Shown piece after piece: positions 24,997 to 33,233 of a stretch of 50,785 nt of DNA (position 1 is its first letter; each line of letters starts with the position of its first letter). This DNA is from Parachlamydiales bacterium (GTDB lineage Bacteria; Chlamydiota; Chlamydiia; Chlamydiales; Parachlamydiaceae), in contig JAGVJP010000112.1 of assembly GCA_020051075.1 (NCBI GenBank), positions 1 to 50,785 of the forward strand, in the 5' to 3' direction. The translations under genes were made by a program, and so were the position numbers. Below the pieces are notes generated by a model. It worked only from the letters and a program-made list of their open reading frames with translations, did not search any database and was not told the origin of the DNA.

Positions 24997-25145
24997 CTTA
25001 TTAAACGCAAAGGCTCAGAGGCGCAAAGAGATGAATAGGGGTAAAAAACTCATTTTGATAGAAAACTCTTCGTGCTTAATTGTTTAATTTCAACCCCATC
25101 CACTCCTTCGCGTCTCTGCATCTTTGCGCCTTTGCGTTTAATAGA
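24997..25145. repeat. TTTGCGCCTTTGCG inverted repeat (family E)
   Basis: The left arm ATTAAACGCAAAGG / GGCGCAAAGAG (25000-25031) is complementary to the right arm TCTTTGCGCCTTTGCGTTTAAT (25120-25142). The loop between them is AT-rich. Similar CTTTGCGCCTTTGCG repeats occur in many unrelated bacterial genomes, as I recall. Confidence 0.75.
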
Positions 25146-25175
25146 AGCTAAGGACAAATTTGCTAGAGTGCAATT

Positions 25176-25260
25176 GAAACACAGAGACACAGAGGGCACG
25201 GAGAGCTGGATATATATTTCCCTATATTTACTCTCTGTGTTCTCTGTGCCTCTGTGTTTC
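25176..25260. repeat. CACAGAGACACAGAG inverted repeat (family F)
   Basis: Arms 25176-25205 (GAAACACAGAGACACAGAGG and onward) and 25231-25260 are complementary over 26 of 30 bases, all four mismatches being transitions. The stem ends 8 bases from the stop of the gene at 25269. Confidence 0.8.
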
Positions 25261-25268
25261 TATCATTC

Positions 25269-26489
25269 CTAAACCTGATTCAGAACGACAGAATTCGCTA
25301 ATCTCATTTCGATTAGTTTTTGTCGCGCACAATCTAAGTTCCTTTGTAAGCAGTCCCGAATATGTTCGGGGATGTTTGGTTTCTCTAGGGTTTTCTGGCT
25401 CACTTTCTCACATTCGTCATATTTGCCGACCCAATAAGCAGCGACAGAAAGCTCTAGAGGGAGACCCCAATCATAAACCGCTCTCTCAACAAATAGGACA
25501 TCATTGCAGAGCGGGATGTTACAGCCAATGCTAGCGATGAGATAGGCACTCGCAAAATCGCTGTTTGTCCGAGAGCGGTTAGCAAGAGAATAAAGAGGTT
25601 CAGCCCTGGATGGACGATATTGGAACGCCTCATGAAAGCTCTCAAGGATAGTTTCAGGACTTTGCTTCAAGTTTTCCTGCAGGCGCGCCACTTGCAGCTT
25701 CGACCAGTAAACTTCTTGATCCCATCCTCCCATTTCAATCCGTTTTTTATACCATTGAAGGGATTTTTCATGTTCGCCCGCATCCCGATAACTTTGAGCC
25801 AAATAGAAAACATATCTTGTGTTGTCGGGATCTTTCGCTAGGGCTTCTTCTAGCATTTGTGCGTCTTTATGATATTTAAGCGGGTCTGAAGAACGGGCGC
25901 CATCAGTTGAGACGATATCTACCAAACCTTTTAAGATATCGCTTGTTTTAGCATCCGGACAATCCGGCACTTCATGGACGACGCCCACCCATTTCCAATC
26001 GAGAGCATTTTTAATGAGGAGGACGCGGGTGAAATCGGTTCCGCCATGGACCACCTTGACCTGATAGCAGTCTTTATCGATGCTTGCTTTATCGAATTCA
26101 TCAGAAACTTGAAATTGTTCATCCGCATCGATAAATAAGACGTAGTCGCCTTTACCTTTAGCAAATTCGAGGGCTTTATTTCGGTTATATTCAAAGTTAA
26201 CCCATGGAACTTCATGCAGCTCGCCGGGGATATCTTTCATAAATTTTTTTACAATCTCCTGAGTCCCGTCTGTCGATCCTGTATCGACAATCACCCAGTA
26301 ATCGATCAAAGGTTTAGTTGAAGTCAGGCATCTCTCGATCACTTTGCTTTCATTTTTGACGATCATATTCAAACATATCTTTGGATGTTTTTTCTCTATA
26401 TTTTCGCTTCCAAACAGGTCTCCTGCAAAGGAAAATGATGCGAAGGCGATCAGTGAATAGAAATAAAACACGATTTTTTTGCTGCTCAT
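25269..26489 (-). CDS. Exported GT2-like glycosyltransferase with TPR-like C-terminus, copy 2
   Basis: 406 residues, closely related to its upstream neighbour. A signal peptide (KKIVFYFYSLIAFASFSFAG) precedes a GT2 domain: KICLNMIVKNESKVIERCL, then WVIVDTGSTDGTQE and the metal-binding IDADE. The C-terminal half has helix-pair repeats (TRYVFYLAQSYRDAGEHEKS). GT2 enzymes use nucleotide sugars, which are absent outside the cytosol, so an exported member is odd and may act in the host after secretion, or the hydrophobic start may be a membrane anchor. The ATG at 26489 has AGGAG upstream. A GTG at 26492 shares a base with the previous stop. Last gene of the operon. Confidence 0.85.
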   Translation of the reverse strand: MSSKKIVFYFYSLIAFASFSFAGDLFGSENIEKKHPKICLNMIVKNESKVIERCLTSTKPLIDYWVIVDTGSTDGTQEIVKKFMKDIPGELHEVPWVNFEYNRNKALEFAKGKGDYVLFIDADEQFQVSDEFDKASIDKDCYQVKVVHGGTDFTRVLLIKNALDWKWVGVVHEVPDCPDAKTSDILKGLVDIVSTDGARSSDPLKYHKDAQMLEEALAKDPDNTRYVFYLAQSYRDAGEHEKSLQWYKKRIEMGGWDQEVYWSKLQVARLQENLKQSPETILESFHEAFQYRPSRAEPLYSLANRSRTNSDFASAYLIASIGCNIPLCNDVLFVERAVYDWGLPLELSVAAYWVGKYDECEKVSQKTLEKPNIPEHIRDCLQRNLDCARQKLIEMRLANSVVLNQV

Positions 26490-26491
26490 CA

Positions 26492-27754
26492 CTAAACTCC
26501 TGCTGATCCAAACATTTCTTTTAGTTTTAGGTTCATTTGCTCTTGATTGGATTTATATTGCTCCATCAGTTTTACTCTTGAAAATCCCAAATTTAGTTCC
26601 ACACAATTCCGCACACTCTCGGGCAGTTTGGGGTTCGCCAACATCTCAAGACTTAGTTGTCGGCACTCTTCGTAATTGCCAATCCAATAAGCGCAGATCG
26701 ACTGCTCTAATTTCAGACCGTAATCGTAGATCCATTTTTCGAGGAATAAGACATCGGTTTTTGGGATCTGCAATGAAGCCCCCTGTTTTGCCATGAGATG
26801 TCCTGCAGGGTAATTTCCTGTGACACGATAATAATTCGCCAATGTGTAAAGAGGTTCAGCCCTAATCGGACGATAGTGGTAAGCCTGATAGAGATTGTTC
26901 AAGAATGTTTCTGGAGATGTCTTTGTCATCATCTGCAGGCGGGCAACCTGAAGCATCGCCCAGAAGACTTCCTGGTCCCAACCGCCCCCCTGAATATATT
27001 TAGAATAACAATCAATCGCCTTTTGGTAATCGCCAGCATCACGATAGCTCTGAGCAAGGTAAAACTTATACCGAGAATTGTCAGGTTCTTTTTTCAGTGC
27101 TTCTTCGAGAATCGCCGCATCTTTCTGGTATTTTAGAGGGTCTGCCGAGCGAGCTCCATCAGTATTGACAACATTCACCAACCCTGCCAATAGGGCCCCG
27201 GAGCTTATGTCTGGACAGTGAAGCGCTTCGTGGAGTACTCCTACCCATTTCCATGGCAGCGAATTTTTAATGAGCTGCACACGGGTATACTCGGTTCCTC
27301 CGAATTCAGTTATAATATGATAGAAGTCCTTATCGAGTGCTCCTTTGTTGAAGCCATCGCCAATCCTGAGAACTTCATCCGCATCGATAATCAACACATA
27401 ATCAGCTTTACCTTTAGCAAATTCTAAAGCTTTATTGCGGTTATATTCAAAGTTGACCCAGGGAACCTCCTCTAGCTGGCCTGGAACATCTTTCATGAAG
27501 CCTCTGATCATCTCCTGTGTTCCATCAGTCGATCCGGTATCGACGATCACCCAGTAATCGATCACCGGCTTCACAGAAGCTAAGCACCGCTTAATGACTT
27601 TCGTCTCATTTTTCACGATCATGTTGAGGCAGATCGTCGGAGCTTTTTTCTGCTTATCCGAATCCTTTTCACTGGCTTGTCCATAGGAAATAAACAAAAA
27701 AAGAATAAATCCTGCCAAGAGAAGTTTGATAGACTTGGGACGTTTTGAAATCAT
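26492..27754 (-). CDS. Exported GT2-like glycosyltransferase with TPR-like C-terminus, copy 1
   Basis: 420 residues, tandem paralogue of the gene at 25269-26489. A signal-like N-terminus (SIKLLLAGFILFLFISYGQA) precedes the same GT2 motifs: TICLNMIVKNETKVIKRCL, VDTGSTDGTQEM and IDADE. The C-terminal part carries TPR-like helices (SRYKFYLAQSYRDAGDYQKA; WDQEVFWAMLQVARLQ). The start lies 2 bases after the PFK stop, so it is translated from the same mRNA. Both copies keep the catalytic aspartates, so both look active. Sugar and acceptor are unknown. Confidence 0.85.
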   Translation of the reverse strand: MISKRPKSIKLLLAGFILFLFISYGQASEKDSDKQKKAPTICLNMIVKNETKVIKRCLASVKPVIDYWVIVDTGSTDGTQEMIRGFMKDVPGQLEEVPWVNFEYNRNKALEFAKGKADYVLIIDADEVLRIGDGFNKGALDKDFYHIITEFGGTEYTRVQLIKNSLPWKWVGVLHEALHCPDISSGALLAGLVNVVNTDGARSADPLKYQKDAAILEEALKKEPDNSRYKFYLAQSYRDAGDYQKAIDCYSKYIQGGGWDQEVFWAMLQVARLQMMTKTSPETFLNNLYQAYHYRPIRAEPLYTLANYYRVTGNYPAGHLMAKQGASLQIPKTDVLFLEKWIYDYGLKLEQSICAYWIGNYEECRQLSLEMLANPKLPESVRNCVELNLGFSRVKLMEQYKSNQEQMNLKLKEMFGSAGV

Positions 27755-27756
27755 AA

Positions 27757-29382
27757 TTAATCTCTGGAATCAAGTGTAAGCACGAATGTTATTGAATCTG
27801 TTATCTCTTCAGTCCCTTCAAATTGAATAGGACCCGGGCAGCGGTAATCATCGGCCATCTGCCATGTTGACCGTTCCTTTTCAAAAGCCTTAAAGGCAGG
27901 GCTGTTTAAATCAACCAGTTGTTTTTTTATCACAGGTGAGAGTTTCCCTTTCTTCATTTCAAAATGGAGGAGTTTGACAATAGGAATCCCGAAAGGTTCC
28001 CACAGCTTTGCTGATTGCGCTAATTTTCTTAAACAACAAAGGTAGCCTGTCGCGCGGTGATTTACGAGCAGGGCAGCCACATGACCTAAAGCATAGCAGT
28101 ATTTGCAGTCGAAATTAGAAGGGAGCCCTGAACGCCCTTCATATCCGTAAAAAAGGGGCTGTGGATTAAATTTGCCATGATATCCCCCCTCTTTTCTGCG
28201 GCGGTCGAGTTCGACTCGAACTAAATCGATGAGCAGCCGCTCTGTCTCAATCTTTGAGAGCTGGATATTTCCATGAGGATCTCTATCGATGAGAAGCTGT
28301 TTTTGAATCTCCAACGGCAGCATTAAAAAGCATTGTGAAGACGTTGAGGTAAGCAATTGAACAACTTTATCAGGGGAGAGTTTCTCTTTTTCAATTGTTT
28401 CTGAGAGGTGGTTTAATTCTCCAATCATTTGACTGCACTCAGGGATAAATTCCAAAAGTCCTTCAGGAACTAAGATGACCCCATAATTTTTCCCCTGTTG
28501 ATCCCGCTGGCAAATTAAATTGGCGACCTCACCCACGACAGCGCGAAGGGACAAGTTTTTACTCGCAACCTCTTCGCCGATTAAAGCCAAGTTGACATGG
28601 GTCTGCAAAGCACATTCAAGGGTCAAATGAGACGCCGAGCGCCCCATCAGTTTGACAAAGAAGTAATATTTCTTCGCTGATAAGGCATCTATCGCAAGGT
28701 TTCCGATAAACTCGGAATAGATTTTACTAGCAGTATCAAATCCGAAGGATGTTTCGATAAATTCGTTTTTAAGGTCGCCATCAATGGTTTTAGGAACGCC
28801 AATAATGGCTGTTCTGATGCCCTTTCCAGAGCAGTATTCTGCTAATAGGGCGGCATTTGTATTAGAATCATCCCCTCCAATGATCACCAAAGCATCGAGT
28901 TGATGGTCTCTCAACGTCTTTTCAACAGCTTGGAATTGCGCATCAGTCTCAATTTTATCTCGGCCTGATCCGATGAGATTAAATCCTCCCTGATTGCGGT
29001 AAGGAGCAATACTCTCTTCATTCAGCACAACGAAACAATTCTTGATCACTCCAGCGGGACCATCAATAAAGCCGATCAGTTCTGATGCAGGATTAATCTT
29101 TTTTAGCCCGTCCAATAAACCACTGATCACATTATGACCGCCGGGAGCTTGTCCGCCAGAAAACAAAACACCAACTTTTAAACAATGAGTTTCTGGTTGA
29201 ACATTTTCTCCTGTCTTGAAATGCAGGATAGGCTGAGAGGCCGTCATGGGAAAGCAAGCTTGGACGGCAGGATCAATTTGTTTTTCGATCATGAAAGGGG
29301 TGAGATGGAGAAGTTGAACATCGAGCAATTGTTGGGGAAGTTCAGGCTTGTAATCGAGTCGATGGGTTGACAGTGATGACAT
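27757..29382 (-). CDS. Pyrophosphate-dependent 6-phosphofructokinase
   Basis: 541 residues, length of the long beta-type PPi-PFK. It phosphorylates fructose 6-phosphate with PPi in glycolysis and can run in reverse. Visible motifs are VGVLFSGGQAPGGHNVI, the PPi-type IIGGDDSNTNA (GGDD instead of the ATP-type GGDG), GVPKTIDGDLKN with the catalytic aspartate, and KLMGRSASHLTLE. AAGGTG lies 7 bases before the ATG. It follows the hydrolase by 11 bases and precedes the GT2 genes by 2 bases. In Chlamydia, pfkA genes flank a predicted hydrolase (CT205-CT207 as I recall), matching this order. Confidence 0.95.
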   Translation of the reverse strand: MSSLSTHRLDYKPELPQQLLDVQLLHLTPFMIEKQIDPAVQACFPMTASQPILHFKTGENVQPETHCLKVGVLFSGGQAPGGHNVISGLLDGLKKINPASELIGFIDGPAGVIKNCFVVLNEESIAPYRNQGGFNLIGSGRDKIETDAQFQAVEKTLRDHQLDALVIIGGDDSNTNAALLAEYCSGKGIRTAIIGVPKTIDGDLKNEFIETSFGFDTASKIYSEFIGNLAIDALSAKKYYFFVKLMGRSASHLTLECALQTHVNLALIGEEVASKNLSLRAVVGEVANLICQRDQQGKNYGVILVPEGLLEFIPECSQMIGELNHLSETIEKEKLSPDKVVQLLTSTSSQCFLMLPLEIQKQLLIDRDPHGNIQLSKIETERLLIDLVRVELDRRRKEGGYHGKFNPQPLFYGYEGRSGLPSNFDCKYCYALGHVAALLVNHRATGYLCCLRKLAQSAKLWEPFGIPIVKLLHFEMKKGKLSPVIKKQLVDLNSPAFKAFEKERSTWQMADDYRCPGPIQFEGTEEITDSITFVLTLDSRD

Positions 29383-29393
29383 GAATGAACACC

Positions 29394-30188
29394 TTATCTA
29401 AGAGTATTGACATACCATTTAACACTTTCTTGAATCGCCAGCTGCTGCTCCTCCCGATCTGAAAAATCGTGGTCACAGTTTGGAAGTCGAATAAATCGAG
29501 AGTGATCAACTCCTTCACGAGAATGTTTAAACCCCTCAGCATGTTCGATCGTGACCAATTGATCTTTTTCCCCATGGATATGAAGCAGGGGGATGTTTTT
29601 CAGGTTTTCAAGTGTTCGTGGAATATCGAGCTGAAAAAATTGGGTCAGAAACGGAACGCTTGGAACCCCAAAGGGAAACTTATGGAGTGCTCCCTGCGTC
29701 TCTGGGGTCAGCCCTTTCGATTTAAAAGCCGTCCAAAGGTCGCGCCAAGGGTCGCTATTGAAAACAGGAGCCCAGAGGGCAAGGCTCTTAATATTCCCAT
29801 GCCGCTCAGCTGTTAAAAGAGAGATAACGCCTCCTAAAGAGCGGCCAAGGAGTCCAATCCGGTTAGGGTCTATTTGCGGGTCATTCTCTAAAAACGAGAG
29901 ACAGGTCATCGTATCACTGATTTTACCTTCCAAGGTGATGTCTTTAAACTCCCCTTCGCTGTCTCCTGCACCACGGTAATCGAAACGCAAGACAGCAATC
30001 CCCTCTTTAGCGAGAGCCTGCCCTAAAGTCACAAACAGACGGAACTTCCCACATTTATTGCCACCGAATCCTGGGCAGACAATAACAGCAGGAACGGGAC
30101 CTTTAGACAACGGTCGGTGAAGAATGGCAAAGATCTTTTCCCCGTTGTTTTTCAAAGTGATCGCTTCGCGGATTTCACAAGAAGTCAT
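29394..30188 (-). CDS. Alpha/beta hydrolase, serine esterase type
   Basis: 264 residues. The alpha/beta hydrolase fold shows an oxyanion region PAVIVCPGFGGNK, VLRFDYRGAGDSEGEF, the nucleophile elbow GRSLGG (S117), an acid residue in HGEKDQLV and the histidine in CDHDFSD. It resembles the predicted acyltransferase/hydrolase encoded next to pfkA in Chlamydia. There is no signal peptide, so it is cytosolic and its ester substrate is unknown. It is the first gene of the operon with PPi-PFK and the two GT2-like genes. No clear ribosome binding site precedes the ATG. Confidence 0.88.
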   Translation of the reverse strand: MTSCEIREAITLKNNGEKIFAILHRPLSKGPVPAVIVCPGFGGNKCGKFRLFVTLGQALAKEGIAVLRFDYRGAGDSEGEFKDITLEGKISDTMTCLSFLENDPQIDPNRIGLLGRSLGGVISLLTAERHGNIKSLALWAPVFNSDPWRDLWTAFKSKGLTPETQGALHKFPFGVPSVPFLTQFFQLDIPRTLENLKNIPLLHIHGEKDQLVTIEHAEGFKHSREGVDHSRFIRLPNCDHDFSDREEQQLAIQESVKWYVNTLR

Positions 30189-30278
30189 AAAAATGCACTG
30201 AGTAAATTGAAAAGAAAAACTTTAGCATTCTCTGAAATATAATGACATTACTTTTGTTTCTAATGGACAACCCGATTC

Positions 30279-30311
30279 TTCCCATCCTGATAAAATTTGA
30301 CAGGATGGGAA
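30279..30311. repeat. Perfect 11-bp hairpin TTCCCATCCTG / CAGGATGGGAA
   Basis: An 11-bp perfect stem with an 11-base AT loop in the divergent gap upstream of the ATPase gene. No T-run follows on either strand, so it is not a standard terminator. The CATCCTG/CAGGATG halves recall family-B repeats. Confidence 0.4.
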
Positions 30312-30353
30312 AGATTGAAGGTAGTTATTCAACAATAGGATAAAAATAAAACT

Positions 30354-30394
30354 CTGTCATTGACATTGACAGAATTTTACTAAAGTTCTATCAT
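30354..30394 (+). promoter_or_regulatory. Promoter with palindromic operator for the DUF4143 ATPase
   Basis: TTGACA (30366-30371), 17 bases, TATCAT (30389-30394). The palindrome CTGTCA-TTGACAT-TGACAG (30354-30372) overlaps the -35 box. Transcription would start near 30401, downstream of an in-frame TTG at 30395, which supports the ATG at 30422 as the true start. Confidence 0.55.
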
Positions 30395-30421
30395 TTGAAA
30401 AAACTGAATGATTGGGTGTAT

Positions 30422-31690
30422 ATGGATAAAAGCGTCATCGGACAGATCTTATTAGAGCAAGAAAAGGCAAGAACAACCGCTGCTATAGTAGTTGAACGAG
30501 AACAATTAGCAACCCTCGACTCCCTGGTTCCCCTCCCTCATGTCGTCATTATTTCCGGTGTTCGCCGATGCGGAAAATCGACATTGATGCGGCAAATCCT
30601 AAAGAAACATTATGGGGATGATGGAGTTTATGATGTCGATTTTGAAGATGAACGCTTTGTCAATTTTACTGTCGATGACTTCAATACCCTCTATGAAACA
30701 CTTATCGAATTGTATGGATTGAAGAATCTATTCTTTTTTGACGAGATTCAAAATATTGAAAATTGGGAACTATTCATCCGTCGGATCCATCGGGAGAAAA
30801 ACAAAGTTTTTATCACTGGCTCCAACGCCTCTCTCTTAAGCTCAGAATTGAGCACCCGATTAACAGGCCGCCACATCGTCGTTGAGTTACTTCCATTTTC
30901 ATTTAGAGAATATCTCAAATTCCACCAAGTGGCCTACAACAAACAGAGTTTTCTAATGACTCAAGAAAAGGCATTATTAAAACGTTCTTTTAATGCCTAT
31001 CTAGAAGATGGTGGGATGCCGGAATATCTCGAACATAAAAATCCTTTAGTCCTACAGAATGTTTACGAAAACATCCTTTACAAAGACGTCATTGTCCGCT
31101 ACGAAGTTAAAGATGTAAAAGCCATCCGAGAACTTACTTTGGACCTTCTCAGCAATATTGGAACCCCTCTTTCTTATACCAGGTTGAAAAACAACTTACA
31201 TCTTGGAAGTGTTAATACTGTCAAAAATTACATCCTCTATTTGGAGAATGCCTTTTTGATTTTTACTTTAGACCGATTTTCATTTTCCCTATCGCAACAA
31301 CACCTCTTGCAAAAAAAGGTGTATGCGATCGATACGGGGTTAGTGAAGCAAATCGCCTTTCATTTTTCTAAAAAGCAAGGCAGATATCTTGAGAATATCG
31401 TCTATCTCGAGCTCAGGAGAAGATACAAAGACATCTTTTATTACAAAACAGAAGACAATTTAGAGGTGGATTTCCTTGTTAGAGAGGGTTCTCAGATTGT
31501 CCTCCTCATCCAAGTTACAGAGAGTTTGCACGATCCAAAGACAAGAGAACGGGAATATAAAGCCCTCCTCAAAGCGATGAAGGAACTCAACGTTGAAAGA
31601 GGGCTCATTCTTACCGAAGAAGAAGAACCAGCCGACCCTGCACATGCCCAAATAGAGGTCACCGCCATCTATCGCTGGCTCTTATCCTAA
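30422..31690 (+). CDS. DUF4143-type AAA ATPase
   Basis: 422 residues. Walker A is SGVRRCGKSTLM and Walker B is LFFFDEIQNIENW, followed by the ITGSNASLLSSELSTRLTGR sensor region typical of AAA_14/DUF4143 proteins. The C-terminal domain contains a nuclease-like strand pattern (EVDFLVREGSQIVLLIQV). This family is scattered in bacteria and archaea, often acquired horizontally, with no proven function. It stands alone with its own promoter. It ends 1 base before the convergent hemoglobin gene, without any repeat between. Confidence 0.9.
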   Translation: MDKSVIGQILLEQEKARTTAAIVVEREQLATLDSLVPLPHVVIISGVRRCGKSTLMRQILKKHYGDDGVYDVDFEDERFVNFTVDDFNTLYETLIELYGLKNLFFFDEIQNIENWELFIRRIHREKNKVFITGSNASLLSSELSTRLTGRHIVVELLPFSFREYLKFHQVAYNKQSFLMTQEKALLKRSFNAYLEDGGMPEYLEHKNPLVLQNVYENILYKDVIVRYEVKDVKAIRELTLDLLSNIGTPLSYTRLKNNLHLGSVNTVKNYILYLENAFLIFTLDRFSFSLSQQHLLQKKVYAIDTGLVKQIAFHFSKKQGRYLENIVYLELRRRYKDIFYYKTEDNLEVDFLVREGSQIVLLIQVTESLHDPKTREREYKALLKAMKELNVERGLILTEEEEPADPAHAQIEVTAIYRWLLS

Positions 31691-31691
31691 G

Positions 31692-32138
31692 TTATGGGTT
31701 ACTGGTGTTGACCATCCAGGCGGAGAACTTCTCGAGGAAGTTCCAAAATTGGTCGCGATATTCCATTGGGAAGGCGTAATGGACGTCTCCATGTTCAAGG
31801 ACTTTGCTAAAACATTGAAGCCAAACCTGACGCGCCTGTTCATCGATGGGAAATGCCATGTGTCTTTGCCGCATCCTTGGAGAGCCATAATGTTGGTTAT
31901 AAAGAGGTGGTCCGCCGCAAATCTGAACAAAAAAAGCTGCGGACTTCTTGGACGCTTCTTTCATATCTCCTGGAAACATGTTTCGGATTGAAGAATGCTC
32001 CAATTCTTTATAGAAATCTTCTAACATCTTGAAGATATTGTCCTCTCCCATTTTGATATAAATATCGGAAGGGAGGGTCAACCCTTGAGGAGGGCCTTGT
32101 GGAGGAACGTAGAAATTTGAGGAGTGATGACTGCACAT
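31692..32138 (-). CDS. Truncated (2/2) hemoglobin, group II-like
   Basis: 148 residues. The globin core shows Y43 at the B10 position (DFYKEL), the FVQICGGPPLYNQHYG turn and the proximal histidine H93 in MRQRHMAFPID. A tryptophan at G8 (W106, ARQVWLQCF) is typical of group II. Such globins bind O2 or NO and are thought to protect against nitrosative or oxidative stress. This would suit an intracellular bacterium facing host NO. The ATG at 32138 is used. A TTG at 32141 adds one residue. The ribosome binding site is weak. N-terminal about 25 residues are non-globin and Pro-rich. Confidence 0.88.
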   Translation of the reverse strand: MCSHHSSNFYVPPQGPPQGLTLPSDIYIKMGEDNIFKMLEDFYKELEHSSIRNMFPGDMKEASKKSAAFFVQICGGPPLYNQHYGSPRMRQRHMAFPIDEQARQVWLQCFSKVLEHGDVHYAFPMEYRDQFWNFLEKFSAWMVNTSNP

Positions 32139-32178
32139 CAAAAAAAACTTTTTATATTTTACCTAGTATCCGCAAGCG

Positions 32179-32187
32179 TGCTATGAT
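32179..32187 (+). promoter_or_regulatory. Extended -10 promoter for the TMEM14-like gene
   Basis: TGC-TATGAT is an extended -10 box 33 bases before the ATG at 32220. The -35 region is poor, as is allowed for extended -10 promoters. Confidence 0.4.
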
Positions 32188-32219
32188 ACCTTGATTAATG
32201 AAAAACTCTTGGAGGATCG

Positions 32220-32555
32220 ATGAATATTCAATCTATTATCATTGCCCTATATGCCCTTATCGTCTTAATTGGAGGGATCATAGGGTATATCTCAGCTCAC
32301 AGCTTAATGTCAATCATCATGGCAAGCCTCTTTGCCCTGTTCCTATTCTTTACAAGCTATTTGATGGTCAAAGAGATCAAACTTGGCCATCAAGGGGCCT
32401 TCTACCTCGTCTTGGCACTTATCATTTTCTTTACCTACCGCCTCGCAAAGACAGGAGCTTTTATGCCTGCAGGACTCATGGCCATCATTTCAACAGCTGT
32501 CCTCATTTACCTTATTTATTCAGAAAAGAAAAATGTGTTATGGCCCCTGAAGTAA
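32220..32555 (+). CDS. TMEM14/UPF0136-like membrane protein
   Basis: 111 residues forming four short membrane helices. The GGIIGYISAHSLMSIIMA segment corresponds to the G-x-x-G-Y-x-x-x-x-S-x-x-S-L pattern of the TMEM14 family, found in eukaryotes and some bacteria. The helix hairpin with FTYRLAKTGAFMPAGLMAI is also typical. Function in bacteria is unknown; eukaryotic relatives are linked to fatty acid or heme precursor transport. GGAGG lies 4 bases before the ATG. The 3' end overlaps the convergent gene by 18 bases. Confidence 0.75.
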   Translation: MNIQSIIIALYALIVLIGGIIGYISAHSLMSIIMASLFALFLFFTSYLMVKEIKLGHQGAFYLVLALIIFFTYRLAKTGAFMPAGLMAIISTAVLIYLIYSEKKNVLWPLK

Positions 32556-33134
32556 AGGCATCAAAGCCGTTCTTTGCCTCTCTATCTCAACAAAATTAGG
32601 CGGTGTTTGAACCAGCAAGGTCCGGAAAACACGCAGTTGTTGAAAGATTGATGCGTGAGATTCGCCCAAATGCTCAAATTGAGTCGACAACGATGTGAGG
32701 ATTTGGTCGAACTCTTGCACTCTGTTATCTTGTGGAGTCGCAGCTTGAACATGGATGTTCAGTTGGCGCAGCAGCCCCTGAGCCACACTGTTAAAATGTT
32801 GGTTAATGCGGTTTGTGACGACATGATAAACAATCGACAGGCACGCAGCAGCAGCTAAGATCCCCAAAGGGCGGGCATAGAAATTTTGATATTGGCAGAC
32901 AAATCTTTTAATCGCAAAACAGGCAGCCACCCCTATGGCAATACAGAGGGTATCAATCCAACAAAGAGGGACAACGGTCCGCTGATAGAGGGGGCGGAGA
33001 GATAGTTGCCAGACCTCCGATTCCATAAAATAAGTAAAAAGTCGATAAGAGACTGGATCTGGTTGATCCGGTGCGGGAATAACACCTCCTGAAGACACAG
33101 GTGTTCCACCAGCGGTTCTATGGGTAGGAAGCAT
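32538..33134 (-). CDS. Chlamydial-type membrane protein of unknown function
   Basis: 198 residues. The ATG at 33134 has TAGGAG 8 bases upstream. An in-frame start at 33167 would add 11 residues with no such site. Two hydrophobic segments (WIDTLCIAIGVAACFAI and GILAAAACLSIVYHVV, about residues 58-100) follow a Pro-rich N-terminus. The C-terminal half is a predicted coiled-coil (VQEFDQILTSLSTQFEHLG). Paired hydrophobic segments plus coiled coil recall Inc-like proteins, but this is inference. Confidence 0.6.
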   Translation of the reverse strand: MLPTHRTAGGTPVSSGGVIPAPDQPDPVSYRLFTYFMESEVWQLSLRPLYQRTVVPLCWIDTLCIAIGVAACFAIKRFVCQYQNFYARPLGILAAAACLSIVYHVVTNRINQHFNSVAQGLLRQLNIHVQAATPQDNRVQEFDQILTSLSTQFEHLGESHASIFQQLRVFRTLLVQTPPNFVEIERQRTALMPLLQGP

Positions 33135-33233
33135 GTATTTTTCTCCTAATGCAGTAGGTCTTGACAAACACTGCCTCCTGAATTATACCAACATCTAGTT
33201 GAAATAATTAAACGGCAGGATGTAAGACAAATC

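Noticed and set aside
30279..30311. Terminator
   Set aside because: A perfect stem, but no T-run on either strand and it lies upstream of genes on both sides.
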